A stretch of 13,441 nt of DNA, taken from positions 1 through 13,441 of the forward strand of contig JAKAMV010000173.1 of NCBI GenBank assembly GCA_021812735.1. Reading direction: 5' to 3'. The position numbers and the translations under genes are program-made. The DNA comes from Chloroflexota bacterium. GTDB lineage: Bacteria > Chloroflexota > Limnocylindria > Limnocylindrales > CSP1-4. The notes beneath the pieces were generated by a model. The model saw only the letters and a list, made by a program, of their open reading frames with translations. It ran no database searches and was not told the origin of the DNA. Of this stretch, positions 1-5,697 are shown piece by piece (the first letter of the stretch is position 1; every line of letters begins with the position of its first letter).

Positions 1-430
1 CACGCATGCCGAGGCCGAGGCGGCCGTCCAGGGCGACCCGCCCGCAGGGCTGCTGCGGCTGGCACCGCTGGTGGTCGTCAAGGAGGGGGCTCACGGCGCC
101 GCCGTGTACGTCCGCGGCGTACCAGAGCCGCTGGGCGTGCCCACGCTGCCGGCGGTCGCGCGCGACACGACCGGGGCAGGTGATGCCTTCGACGCAGGCT
201 TCCTGGCGGCCTGGATCCGGCTGTCGCACGGCACGAAGGCGCGCGGCGCGGCGGGACCCGACAGACCAGGGCGCGACAGACCGGCGACCATGACCGTCCG
301 CGAAGGTGACCTCCGTCGGGCGGTCGTGGCCGGGCACCGCGCCGCGGCCCGCGAGCTGCTGGGCCGGCGGACGGAGTTCGACATGGCCGGGTTACTGGTG
401 CACCGCGCCGGACGTCGACCGCCCCGCTGA
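1..430 (+). CDS. PfkB/ribokinase-family sugar kinase, C-terminal part (5' end outside window)
   Basis: The reading frame is open from the left edge (first full codon at base 2) and ends at TGA 428-430, leaving about 142 residues. It contains VVVKEGAHGAAVY, the usual strand before the anion hole in PfkB kinases. It then has DTTGAGDAFDAGF, the family signature, whose Asp (codon 182-184) is the catalytic base for phosphate transfer to the sugar hydroxyl. A low-complexity Gly/Arg/Pro stretch follows the signature before the last helix (RAVVAGHRAAARELL), which looks like a lineage-specific insertion. The substrate cannot be read from this part. It converges on psuG, and PfkB kinases are the usual partners of PsuG (pseudouridine kinase, PsuK). 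A pseudouridine kinase role is therefore plausible, but the opposite orientation makes this only an inference. Other PfkB substrates such as ribose, fructose or adenosine remain possible. Confidence 0.85.
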   Translation, partial: THAEAEAAVQGDPPAGLLRLAPLVVVKEGAHGAAVYVRGVPEPLGVPTLPAVARDTTGAGDAFDAGFLAAWIRLSHGTKARGAAGPDRPGRDRPATMTVREGDLRRAVVAGHRAAARELLGRRTEFDMAGLLVHRAGRRPPR

Positions 431-459
431 CCGGCCGTTCGCGGCGCCCGGCGGTCAGC
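426..459. terminator. Shared hairpin between convergent kinase and psuG genes
   Basis: GCTGACCG (426-433) is the exact reverse complement of CGGTCAGC (452-459). The stem can continue by three more pairs (CCG 435-437 with CGG 449-451) after a one-base bulge. The kinase TGA lies in the left arm and the psuG stop (455-457, read on the minus strand) in the right arm. No T-tract follows on either strand. The call of a bidirectional terminator or 3'-end stabiliser therefore rests on structure and position only. Confidence 0.5.
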
Positions 460-1441
460 CCGTCAGCCGGACCGCGAGCCGGGCCGCGGTACGTGCGTTG
501 TTGAGGATCAGCGAGCGGTTGGCCCGCACGGATGCGCCGTCAGTGAGCTCCGCGATCCGGGCCAGCAGCCACGGGGTCAGATCCGCGCCCCGGATCCCCT
601 GCGCCGCGGCCTCCGTCGTGGCGCGATCGATGACGGCCTCCAGACGCCCCCGTGGGACTTCATCGGCCGCCGGGACCGGCACGCAGACCAGCAGACCCGA
701 CCCGAGCATGAGGCGCAGGTGGGTCGCCACCACGGCCGCCGCGCCGTCTACGTCGGGCACCGTGAGCGGCGCACGCACGCCACTGTGGCGCGACCAGAAG
801 CCTGGCACCTCCTCGCCGCCGATCGTGAGCAGCGGAACGCCGAGTGTCTCGAGCGCCTCGACGGTGAGCGCGACGTCGAGGATCAACTTGGGGCCGGCGC
901 AGACGACCGCGACTGGCGTGCGCGCGAGCTCGCCGAGGTCGGCGGAGATATCCAAGCTGCCCCGCCGCCCCGTCGTCGGGTCGAGGAGCGCGCCGCGGTG
1001 CACGCCGCCGATGCCGCCCGTGGCGAAGACCGGGATGCCCGCGGCGTGCGCCGCGATCATGGTGGCCGAGACGGTCGTCGCGCCCCAACCGCCAGCCGAG
1101 AGGGCGGCTGCCAGTGTCGGCCGCGAGACCTTGCGCACGCCGTGCGCGGTCGCGAGCGCCTCCAGCTGACTGTCGGCGAGGCCGACGAGGATGCGCCCGT
1201 TCTGGATCGCGACGGTGGCCGGGGTCGCGCCCTCCGACCGCACCGCGGCTTCGCTGTCGCGCGCGATGGCGAGGTTGTCGGGGTAGGGAAAGCCATGGCT
1301 GATGAGGGTCGATTCGAGCGCCACGACGGGTCGCCCGGCGCGCAAGGCGGCGCCGACCTCCGGCGCCAGATCCACCACGGCGACGACGCCCGCCGCCTGG
1401 CCTGGTTGACCGGCTCGTCCCGGTCGCCGCGCCCCGCTCAC
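455..1441 (-). CDS. psuG: Pseudouridine-5'-phosphate glycosidase (PsuG/YeiN/IndA family)
   Basis: This 328-aa protein aligns along its length with E. coli PsuG (YeiN). PsuG reversibly splits pseudouridine 5'-phosphate into uracil and ribose 5-phosphate, allowing breakdown of RNA-derived pseudouridine. Visible family blocks are VALESTLISHG (residues 40-50, catalytic-site Glu43), KVSRPTL (Lys104), FATGGIGGVHRG (139-150), LDISADL (163-169, metal-ligand Asp164), CAGPKLILD (181-189, Lys185, equivalent to the Schiff-base Lys166 of YeiN) and ILNNA (312-316). The GTG start at 1441 overlaps the stop of the upstream gene as GTGA, suggesting translational coupling. A GGAGG lies rather far upstream (13 nt), and GTG codons around residues 22-23 are alternative starts. 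The N-terminal 20 residues are Gly/Arg-rich. It is the last gene of a minus-strand run and ends in the shared hairpin with the kinase. Confidence 0.96.
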   Translation of the reverse strand: MSGARRPGRAGQPGQAAGVVAVVDLAPEVGAALRAGRPVVALESTLISHGFPYPDNLAIARDSEAAVRSEGATPATVAIQNGRILVGLADSQLEALATAHGVRKVSRPTLAAALSAGGWGATTVSATMIAAHAAGIPVFATGGIGGVHRGALLDPTTGRRGSLDISADLGELARTPVAVVCAGPKLILDVALTVEALETLGVPLLTIGGEEVPGFWSRHSGVRAPLTVPDVDGAAAVVATHLRLMLGSGLLVCVPVPAADEVPRGRLEAVIDRATTEAAAQGIRGADLTPWLLARIAELTDGASVRANRSLILNNARTAARLAVRLTG

Positions 1442-1758
1442 CCCGGACGCTCGTCCTCCGCCACGCGCTGGACGTCGATGGTGCGGACGCGGCGTGTGCG
1501 ACCGGCGTCGGTGCGCACCAGCACCGAAGGGATCGCGCTGCCCACGAGCGCCTCGACGACCGCCATCTCCCCAGCGTACAGGCCGCTCCCACTGATCCGG
1601 ACACGGTCCCCGACGACGAACCGGCCCCCGCCGGCGCGGGCGGTCAAGTCGATCGAGACGAGCGTCGGCCGCACGCTCGAGGCGTCAGGTCCGCCTGGGG
1701 AACGGGGCTGGCGGGTGGCGGTACGGGCGGGCGGGTAGGTCGCCTTTCGCTTGCGCAC
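1438..1758 (-). CDS. Small KOW-like beta-barrel protein of unknown function
   Basis: This encodes 106 aa with a GTG start at 1758, two bases after the stop of the preceding gene. Its end overlaps the psuG start by four bases. The N-terminal 45 residues are basic and Pro/Arg/Ala-rich. The second half, with FVVGDRVRISGSGLYAGEMA (46-65) followed by VVEALVGSAIPSVLVRTDAG, resembles a KOW/SH3-like barrel (GDxVxVxxGxYxGxxGxV pattern) as found in ribosomal proteins, NusG and small RNA-binding proteins. The resemblance is judged by eye and no specific family was recognised. The overlap on one side and near-abutment on the other imply co-translation with psuG. A link to RNA or pseudouridine handling is possible but only by neighbourhood. 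Confidence 0.75.
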   Translation of the reverse strand: MRKRKATYPPARTATRQPRSPGGPDASSVRPTLVSIDLTARAGGGRFVVGDRVRISGSGLYAGEMAVVEALVGSAIPSVLVRTDAGRTRRVRTIDVQRVAEDERPG

Positions 1759-1760
1759 GG

Positions 1761-2018
1761 CTAGAAGCGTGCCCGCGGCCGCGACGGTTCCTTGGGCGGC
1801 CGAGGCTCGTGCCCCGGTCGCGGCGGCCGCGGCGCCGTGCCGGGCGCCATGTCGGGTCGCCGCGGCTCCGGCCCGCGCGCCCGGGCGACCTGAACGGAGC
1901 GCGCGAACGACTCGGCGACCTCGGGCGGAAGGCGCGTGACCCAGGACTCCTGGACCTGACGCATCCGCTCGGTCTCCGCGGCACGCTGCGCGCGATCTCG
2001 CGCGGAATGCTTGGCCAT
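1761..2018 (-). CDS. Small charged protein of unknown function
   Basis: This encodes 85 aa starting MAKHSARDRAQRAAETERMR. I chose ATG 2018 because GTGAGGAT lies just upstream at Shine-Dalgarno distance. A GTG at 2030 in the same frame is the alternative and would add four residues. The first half is a charged, probably helical segment (RAAETERMRQVQESWVTRLP, then PEVAESFARSVQVARARG). The second half is a Pro/Arg tail (PRPPRPGHEPRPPKEPSRPR) likely to be disordered and basic, compatible with nucleic-acid or membrane-surface binding. No known family was recognised. The stop TAG (1761-1763) is two bases from the GTG of the KOW-like gene, so it is probably the first gene of an operon with the KOW-like gene and psuG. 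Confidence 0.65.
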   Translation of the reverse strand: MAKHSARDRAQRAAETERMRQVQESWVTRLPPEVAESFARSVQVARARGPEPRRPDMAPGTAPRPPRPGHEPRPPKEPSRPRARF

Positions 2019-2140
2019 CGGTATCCTCACGTTTCTGTCTCTGCTGCGGTCTGCTCGTTGGCGTTGGATCGGGAGCCTGGGGGCCGCGCCATTCCGGCCG
2101 CGCCTATGCTAGCGGGCCCGTCGGCGGCAGATGGAGTCCG

Positions 2141-2470
2141 TCAGCTACGCTGCGTCCACCATTCGGGGTCGGCGCCCCCCGGGAAGGTCGTGGCGCGCCA
2201 CTCGTGCCGGCAGTCCAAGCACCAGAGCCCTCCGAAGTGCTCACCGTCCACCGCGACGTTGTGCGAGCGGCAGGCGGGGCACTCGCGGCGTTCCGCCATC
2301 CAGGCACCGTACTGGGCCTGCGTGACGTCTTCCCGACGTCGCCCGGGAATCGCACCGCCCACGGCCGCGGTGGACGCCTGATGGTTGACAGCCAGCCCGC
2401 TCCGCGTCTGCTGCCTCCCGGGGGATTTCGACCCCATTGGGCCACCGGTCACGACTGACCCCCTTTGCAT
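2141..2470 (-). CDS. Small zinc-ribbon protein of unknown function
   Basis: The longest frame gives 109 aa. The C-terminal half carries a clear zinc ribbon: CPAC (Cys64, Cys67) and CLDC (Cys84, Cys87) flanking a 16-residue loop, followed by HEWRATTF. This is the layout of rubredoxin-knuckle or transcription-factor-type ribbons. The start is uncertain. Residues 1-45 read like non-coding sequence, with mixed third positions, GSK-type composition and a GGTCA/TGACC hairpin at 2447-2460. Coding character improves from about residue 46 (REDVTQAQYGAWMAERRECPAC). The true start may be the ATG at 2299 (52 aa) or the GTG at 2362, neither with a good ribosome-binding site. It sits between phosphofructokinase and the psuG run, same strand, with sizeable gaps, so it is probably its own unit. 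Confidence 0.6.
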   Translation of the reverse strand: MQRGSVVTGGPMGSKSPGRQQTRSGLAVNHQASTAAVGGAIPGRRREDVTQAQYGAWMAERRECPACRSHNVAVDGEHFGGLWCLDCRHEWRATTFPGGADPEWWTQRS

Positions 2471-2476
2471 CTTGCC

Positions 2477-2563
2477 TCAAGCGGATGGCAGGCGCACGGT
2501 CCGTCCGGGAACGGTGATCGGCCACGCGAACGCAGCGCCGCAATGCACCGGCGATGGGTGCAC
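2477..2563 (-). CDS. Possible 28-aa leader ORF upstream of the zinc-ribbon gene
   Basis: A GTG at 2563 is preceded by AAAGGAG (complement of 2568-2574) with a 4-base spacer. This is among the best Shine-Dalgarno matches in the window. The frame runs 28 codons (HPSPVHCGAAFAWPITVPGR...) and stops at TGA 2477-2479, six bases before the ATG at 2470 of the longest zinc-ribbon frame. No family was recognised and the codon use is not strongly coding-like. It may be a leader peptide coupled to the zinc-ribbon gene or a chance frame. Confidence 0.2.
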   Translation of the reverse strand: MHPSPVHCGAAFAWPITVPGRTVRLPSA

Positions 2564-2642
2564 GGTACTCCTTTGGGTGCGATCGCGTACTGGCGAGGCA
2601 GCGGGAGCGCCGCCGGGACCGTGCTGGGGGATCCGGGTCGGG

Positions 2643-3767
2643 TCAGTCGCCGAGGCAGGTCCCCACGTGCCGTGCGGTCTCGACCCAGGTGTGGTCCGGT
2701 GGGACCGTCTTGCGCTTCCCGGCGACGCGCTCCAGGGGGACCGCGACGGTGCCATCCCGGCGCGCCGCTACCATCACGCCGAACACACCGTCTCGCACCA
2801 GGTCCGCGGCGGCACTCCCCAGCCGCGTGGCCAGCAGCCGATCGACAGGCGACGGTGTGCCGCCGCGCTGGACGTATCCTAGGATCGTGACGCGCGACTC
2901 CAGGCCGGTCAGCTCCTCGAGCCGCCGCGCCAGCCGCAGCGTGTGGCCTGCGTGGTCCGCCTCCAGCGCCGCCAGCTCGGCCGCCGCGGCGTCTCGCTCG
3001 GCGCGGTCCGCGGCCGCCTCCCGGCGCGATTCTGCAGCGCGGTACGCGCGGCTCTCCTCCCGGTTCCGGGCGCCCTCGGCAATCGCGACGATGCTGAAGT
3101 TCGTCCCGCGCTCGCTGCGCTCGCGAATGGCGTCGGCGATGCGCTCGACGTCATAGGGGATCTCCGGGATCAGGATCACGTCGGCGCCACCCGCCAGCCC
3201 GGCGCCCAGGGCGAGCCAACCGGCGCGGTGCCCCATCACCTCCGCCACGATGATGCGGTGATGGCTGTGGGCCGTGCTGTGGAGCCGGTCGATCGCCTCG
3301 GTCGCGACCTCCAGGGCGGTGGCGAACCCAACCGTCAGATCGGTGAGCGCGACGTCGTTGTCGATCGTCTTGGGCAGGGTGACGACGTTGATGCCGGCCC
3401 GCGCGAGGCGCAGAGCGTTCTTCTGAGTTCCGCCGCCACCGAGACAGACGAGGGCGTCCAGCCCGTTCCGCTCGCAGTTCTCCACGATCGCGGCGGTCAT
3501 GTCGACGACGTGCCCGTCGACGCTCATGCGGTGCGGCTTGTCGCGGCTGGTACCGAGGATCGTACCGCCGACCGTCAGGATGCCCGAGAGCGCGGTGGCA
3601 TCGAGCGGAACGTGTCGGTTCTCGGCGAGGCCCCGAAAGCCGTCGCGGAAACCGACGACTTCCATCCCGTAGCCGATCGCGGCCTTGCCCAGCCCGCGGA
3701 TCGCGGCGTTCAACCCCGGGCTGTCCCCGCCCGAGGTGAGGACGCCGACCCGTTTGACTGCCGCCAC
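2643..3767 (-). CDS. 6-phosphofructokinase, PKTIDND type (ATP, PPi or mixed donor unclear)
   Basis: This 374-aa protein is a full-length PfkA-superfamily kinase phosphorylating fructose 6-phosphate at C1 in glycolysis. Blocks seen: [18 protein letters not shown] (8-25), GTSRDKP (72-78), [10 protein letters not shown] (109-118), PKTIDND (132-138, catalytic Asp136), [11 protein letters not shown] (177-187), AEGA (230-233) and [11 protein letters not shown] (300-310). The Lys in PKTIDND is typical of the PPi/mixed-substrate clade; E. coli PfkA has Gly there. E. coli Asp103 (GGDGS, Mg-nucleotide site) is Gly112 here, while the next Gly that correlates with ATP use is kept. Residues about 234-282 form an Arg/Glu/Ala-rich, coiled-coil-like insertion longer than usual. 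The GTG start at 3767 is preceded by GGGAGGG. It probably has its own promoter in the 3768-4053 gap. The phosphoryl donor cannot be settled from sequence. Confidence 0.93.
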   Translation of the reverse strand: MAAVKRVGVLTSGGDSPGLNAAIRGLGKAAIGYGMEVVGFRDGFRGLAENRHVPLDATALSGILTVGGTILGTSRDKPHRMSVDGHVVDMTAAIVENCERNGLDALVCLGGGGTQKNALRLARAGINVVTLPKTIDNDVALTDLTVGFATALEVATEAIDRLHSTAHSHHRIIVAEVMGHRAGWLALGAGLAGGADVILIPEIPYDVERIADAIRERSERGTNFSIVAIAEGARNREESRAYRAAESRREAAADRAERDAAAAELAALEADHAGHTLRLARRLEELTGLESRVTILGYVQRGGTPSPVDRLLATRLGSAAADLVRDGVFGVMVAARRDGTVAVPLERVAGKRKTVPPDHTWVETARHVGTCLGD

Positions 3768-3852
3768 TGGGACCCTCCCACTCGACCGCGACGCGTGCGC
3801 TCACGGGACCGCGGCTTCACCACTCGTGGCTCCTGAGGATACGCGCACGGCA

Positions 3853-3916
3853 GGCCGGCCGACTGCGCGCGGGCGGGATGCCGGACCCTCCCGCCGCTGG
3901 CCGGCCGACTGCGCGC
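3853..3916. repeat. 18-bp direct repeat flanking an inverted repeat
   Basis: GGCCGGCCGACTGCGCGC occurs at 3853-3870 and again, identically, at 3899-3916 (46-bp period). Between the copies lies a perfect 7-bp inverted repeat, GGCGGGA (3872-3878) and TCCCGCC (3889-3895), with a 10-base loop. The block sits in the divergent intergenic region between phosphofructokinase (-) and the agmatinase relic/codA group (+), so a regulatory role is possible. The high GC raises the chance of accidental short repeats, but an identical 18-mer is less likely by chance. Confidence 0.6.
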
Positions 3917-3952
3917 CGCTCGGCCCTCGCGACCCGGCCGTCGAGGGACCGC

Positions 3953-3987
3953 TTGCGGCGGGCGGCCGGCTCCGTAGACTGTGGGGG
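3953..3987 (+). promoter_or_regulatory. Candidate promoter for the relic-codA-permease group
   Basis: TTGCGG (3953-3958) and TAGACT (3975-3980) are spaced 16 bp apart, resembling weak -35 and -10 boxes. They lie about 75 bp upstream of the first plus-strand start at 4054. A 16-bp GC palindrome (3992-4007) directly follows the expected transcription start. The rest of the 3768-4053 gap (286 bp) holds only the direct/inverted repeat block, and I see no riboswitch consensus or small gene. On the minus strand a TATCCT (complement of about 3835-3843) could serve phosphofructokinase, but it has no clear -35. Confidence 0.3.
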
Positions 3988-3991
3988 CATC

Positions 3992-4007
3992 GCGCGCGGC
4001 CGCGCGC
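3992..4007. repeat. 16-bp perfect GC palindrome
   Basis: GCGCGCGGCCGCGCGC is self-complementary over all 16 bases and lies in the expected 5' leader of the plus-strand group, 46 bases before the GTG at 4054. It could form a leader hairpin or a protein site. It is pure GC in a GC-rich genome, so chance is a fair alternative. Confidence 0.4.
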
Positions 4008-4053
4008 CATCGGGATCGGGCCTCCCGCTCCAGGCACTCCAGGCGAGGTTCTC

Positions 4054-4401
4054 GTGCCACGGTACGTCCCGGCGTCATCGCAGGAGTCCCCGCGCTTCAC
4101 CGAACCCCCGACGTTCGCCCGCCTGTCCTGGGTGCAGCACCTACAGGACCCAGACCTCGCCGTCGTGGGCGTGCCCTTCGATACCGGCGTGACCTGCCGC
4201 ATGGGCGGCCGCTTCGGCCCCGACGCGGTGCGCGGCGCGTCGGCCATGCCGCGCCGGTGCAACCCACGCCTCGAGATCGCGGCGCACGTCGAGACGCTCG
4301 ATTTGGTGCCGGTCGGGCGCATGCAGCCGCCACTGGACGCCCGGCCGGCCGAAGTGCGGGTCTCGGGCCGGCACACCACGGAGGACCCCACATGGACCTG
4401 A
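4054..4401 (+). pseudogene. Truncated agmatinase/ureohydrolase-family gene (N-terminal relic)
   Basis: A GTG at 4054 with AGGCGAGG upstream opens a 115-codon frame. Residues 1-75 match the N-terminus of agmatinase-type ureohydrolases: PRFTEPPTFARL, then DLAVVGVPFDTGVTCRMGGR, then FGPDAVRGAS and CNPRLEI. Full-length members are roughly 300 residues and carry the binuclear-metal motifs GGDHS, DAHxD and SxDxDxxDP. All of these are missing, because after about residue 80 the frame loses similarity and stops at TGA 4399-4401. The protein cannot be a working hydrolase. The rest of the gene appears deleted, not frameshifted, since codA begins at 4392 inside its end. The overlap ATGGACCTGA puts the codA start ten bases before the relic stop, so translation of the relic may feed codA. 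Alternatively it is a reused short protein of unknown function. Confidence 0.75.
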
Positions 4402-5693
4402 TCGTCCGCGACGCGCGCGCCCACCCCACCGGCGACCGGTACCCCGAGCCGGTCGATATCGGCATCGCCGGCGGATCGATCGTCCGGATCGCCCCGCGGG
4501 GCACCATGCGCGCCGCCGGCGGCGTTCCCGAGCTCCGTGCCGACGGTCGCCTGGTCAGCCCGCCGCTGGTCGACCCACACGTGCACCTCGACGCGGTCTT
4601 GACCGTCGGCGAGCCGCGCCACAACGAGTCCGGCACGCTGATCGAGGGGATCCTCACCTGGGCCGAACGCAAGCGCACGCTCACCCACGACGATGTGAAG
4701 CGCCGCGCCTACGAGGCGATCCTCTGGGAGGTGGCGCAGGGCACCGGCCTCATCCGCTCCCACGTCGACGTCTGCGACCCCGACCTCGTCGCGCTGCGGG
4801 CCTTGCTGGAACTGCGCGAGGAAGTGCGCGACATCGTCGAGCTGCAGCTGATCGCGTTCCCCCAGGACGGGATCCTCTCCTTCCCCGACGGCCCCGCGTT
4901 GATGCGCGAGGCGCTGCGCCTGGGTTGCGACGTGGTCGGCGGAATTCCGCATTACGAGTGGACCCGCGAGGACGGGGTCGCCGAGGTGCAGTTCATCTTC
5001 GACTTGGCCCGCGAGACGGGCCGCCCGATCGACCTGCACTGCGACGAGACCGACGATCCCGAGTCGCGCTTCCTCGAGCACGTGGCGGCGCACACCATTC
5101 GCGACGGGATGCAGGGGCGGGTCGTTGCGGGCCACACGACCGCCATGGGCTCGTACAACGACGCCTACGCCTTCAAGCTGATCCAGCTGCTGCGCCACGC
5201 CGGGGTCACGATCGTGGCCAACCCGCTCGACAACATCGTGCTGCAGGGCCGCTTCGATTCGTACCCCAAGCGCCGCGGCATGACCCGCGTCAAGGAGCTG
5301 GATGCGGCCGGGATCAACGTCGCCTGTGGGCACGACTCGATCATGGATCCCTGGTACCCGCTCGGGCGTGGCTCGTTGCTCGACGCGCTCTCGATGCTGG
5401 TGCATGTGGCCCAGATGACGGGCCGCGGCGAGCTCTTCCGCGCCTTCGAGATGGTGACCACGAACCCGCTGCGCTCCGCGGGCCGTGCCGACTGGGGCGT
5501 GCGGGAAGGTGCGCCCGCCAACCTCGTCGTCTTCGACTGCGAGGACGAGGCGGAGGCGATCCGGCTCCGTCCCGCCGCACGCTGGGTGTTGCGCGAGGGA
5601 CGCGTGGTCGCCGAGACCGAGCCCGCGCGGAGTACCGTTCATCGCGCCGCCGGCGATACGCCTGTCACGTTCCAGAAATCGAGAGGAGGCTGA
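4392..5693 (+). CDS. codA: CodA-type cytosine deaminase, possibly 5-methylcytosine deaminase
   Basis: This 433-aa amidohydrolase aligns with E. coli cytosine deaminase end to end at a constant offset of two residues. It hydrolytically removes the amino group of a free cytosine-type base in the cytoplasm. Metal and catalytic residues are present: His63 and His65 (PHVHLD), Gln158 (AFPQ), His216, Glu219 (LHCDE), His248 (GHTTAM) and Asp315 (GHD). The residue after that Asp, Asp314 in E. coli, is Ser316 here (codon TCG 5337-5339; motif GHDSIMDPWYPLG). Bacterial enzymes that lost Asp314 include proven 5-methylcytosine deaminases, so thymine-forming activity is a real possibility. ATG 4392 is supported by GGAGGA at 4380-4385. 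The gene overlaps the agmatinase relic and is four bases from the permease start, so it is co-expressed with an uptake system. AtzC-like or isoguanine-type substrates are less likely given the strong CodA match. Confidence 0.93.
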   Translation: MDLIVRDARAHPTGDRYPEPVDIGIAGGSIVRIAPRGTMRAAGGVPELRADGRLVSPPLVDPHVHLDAVLTVGEPRHNESGTLIEGILTWAERKRTLTHDDVKRRAYEAILWEVAQGTGLIRSHVDVCDPDLVALRALLELREEVRDIVELQLIAFPQDGILSFPDGPALMREALRLGCDVVGGIPHYEWTREDGVAEVQFIFDLARETGRPIDLHCDETDDPESRFLEHVAAHTIRDGMQGRVVAGHTTAMGSYNDAYAFKLIQLLRHAGVTIVANPLDNIVLQGRFDSYPKRRGMTRVKELDAAGINVACGHDSIMDPWYPLGRGSLLDALSMLVHVAQMTGRGELFRAFEMVTTNPLRSAGRADWGVREGAPANLVVFDCEDEAEAIRLRPAARWVLREGRVVAETEPARSTVHRAAGDTPVTFQKSRGG

Positions 5694-5697
5694 ATCG

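Noticed and set aside
2101..2140. Possible minus-strand -10 box TAGCAT (complement of 2106-2111) for the psuG operon
   Set aside because: It has four of six matches and no acceptable -35, so it is too weak to list as a feature.
2385..2490. tRNA-like arm (GGGGTCGAAATCCCC on the minus strand) with a near-matching GCCTGCC/GGGAGGC pair
   Set aside because: The loop is not a proper T-loop (TTCRANY), there is no D-arm or 7-base anticodon loop at the right spacing, and the acceptor has a mismatch.
3934..3969. 7-bp inverted repeat CCGGCCG/CGGCCGG around the candidate -35
   Set aside because: Such short GC-only repeats are expected by chance in this composition, and the spacing is long.
3768..4053. 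Possible riboswitch (for example guanidine or purine) before the agmatinase relic and codA
   Set aside because: I found GC hairpins and repeats but no conserved riboswitch core, and the relic can no longer act on guanidino compounds.
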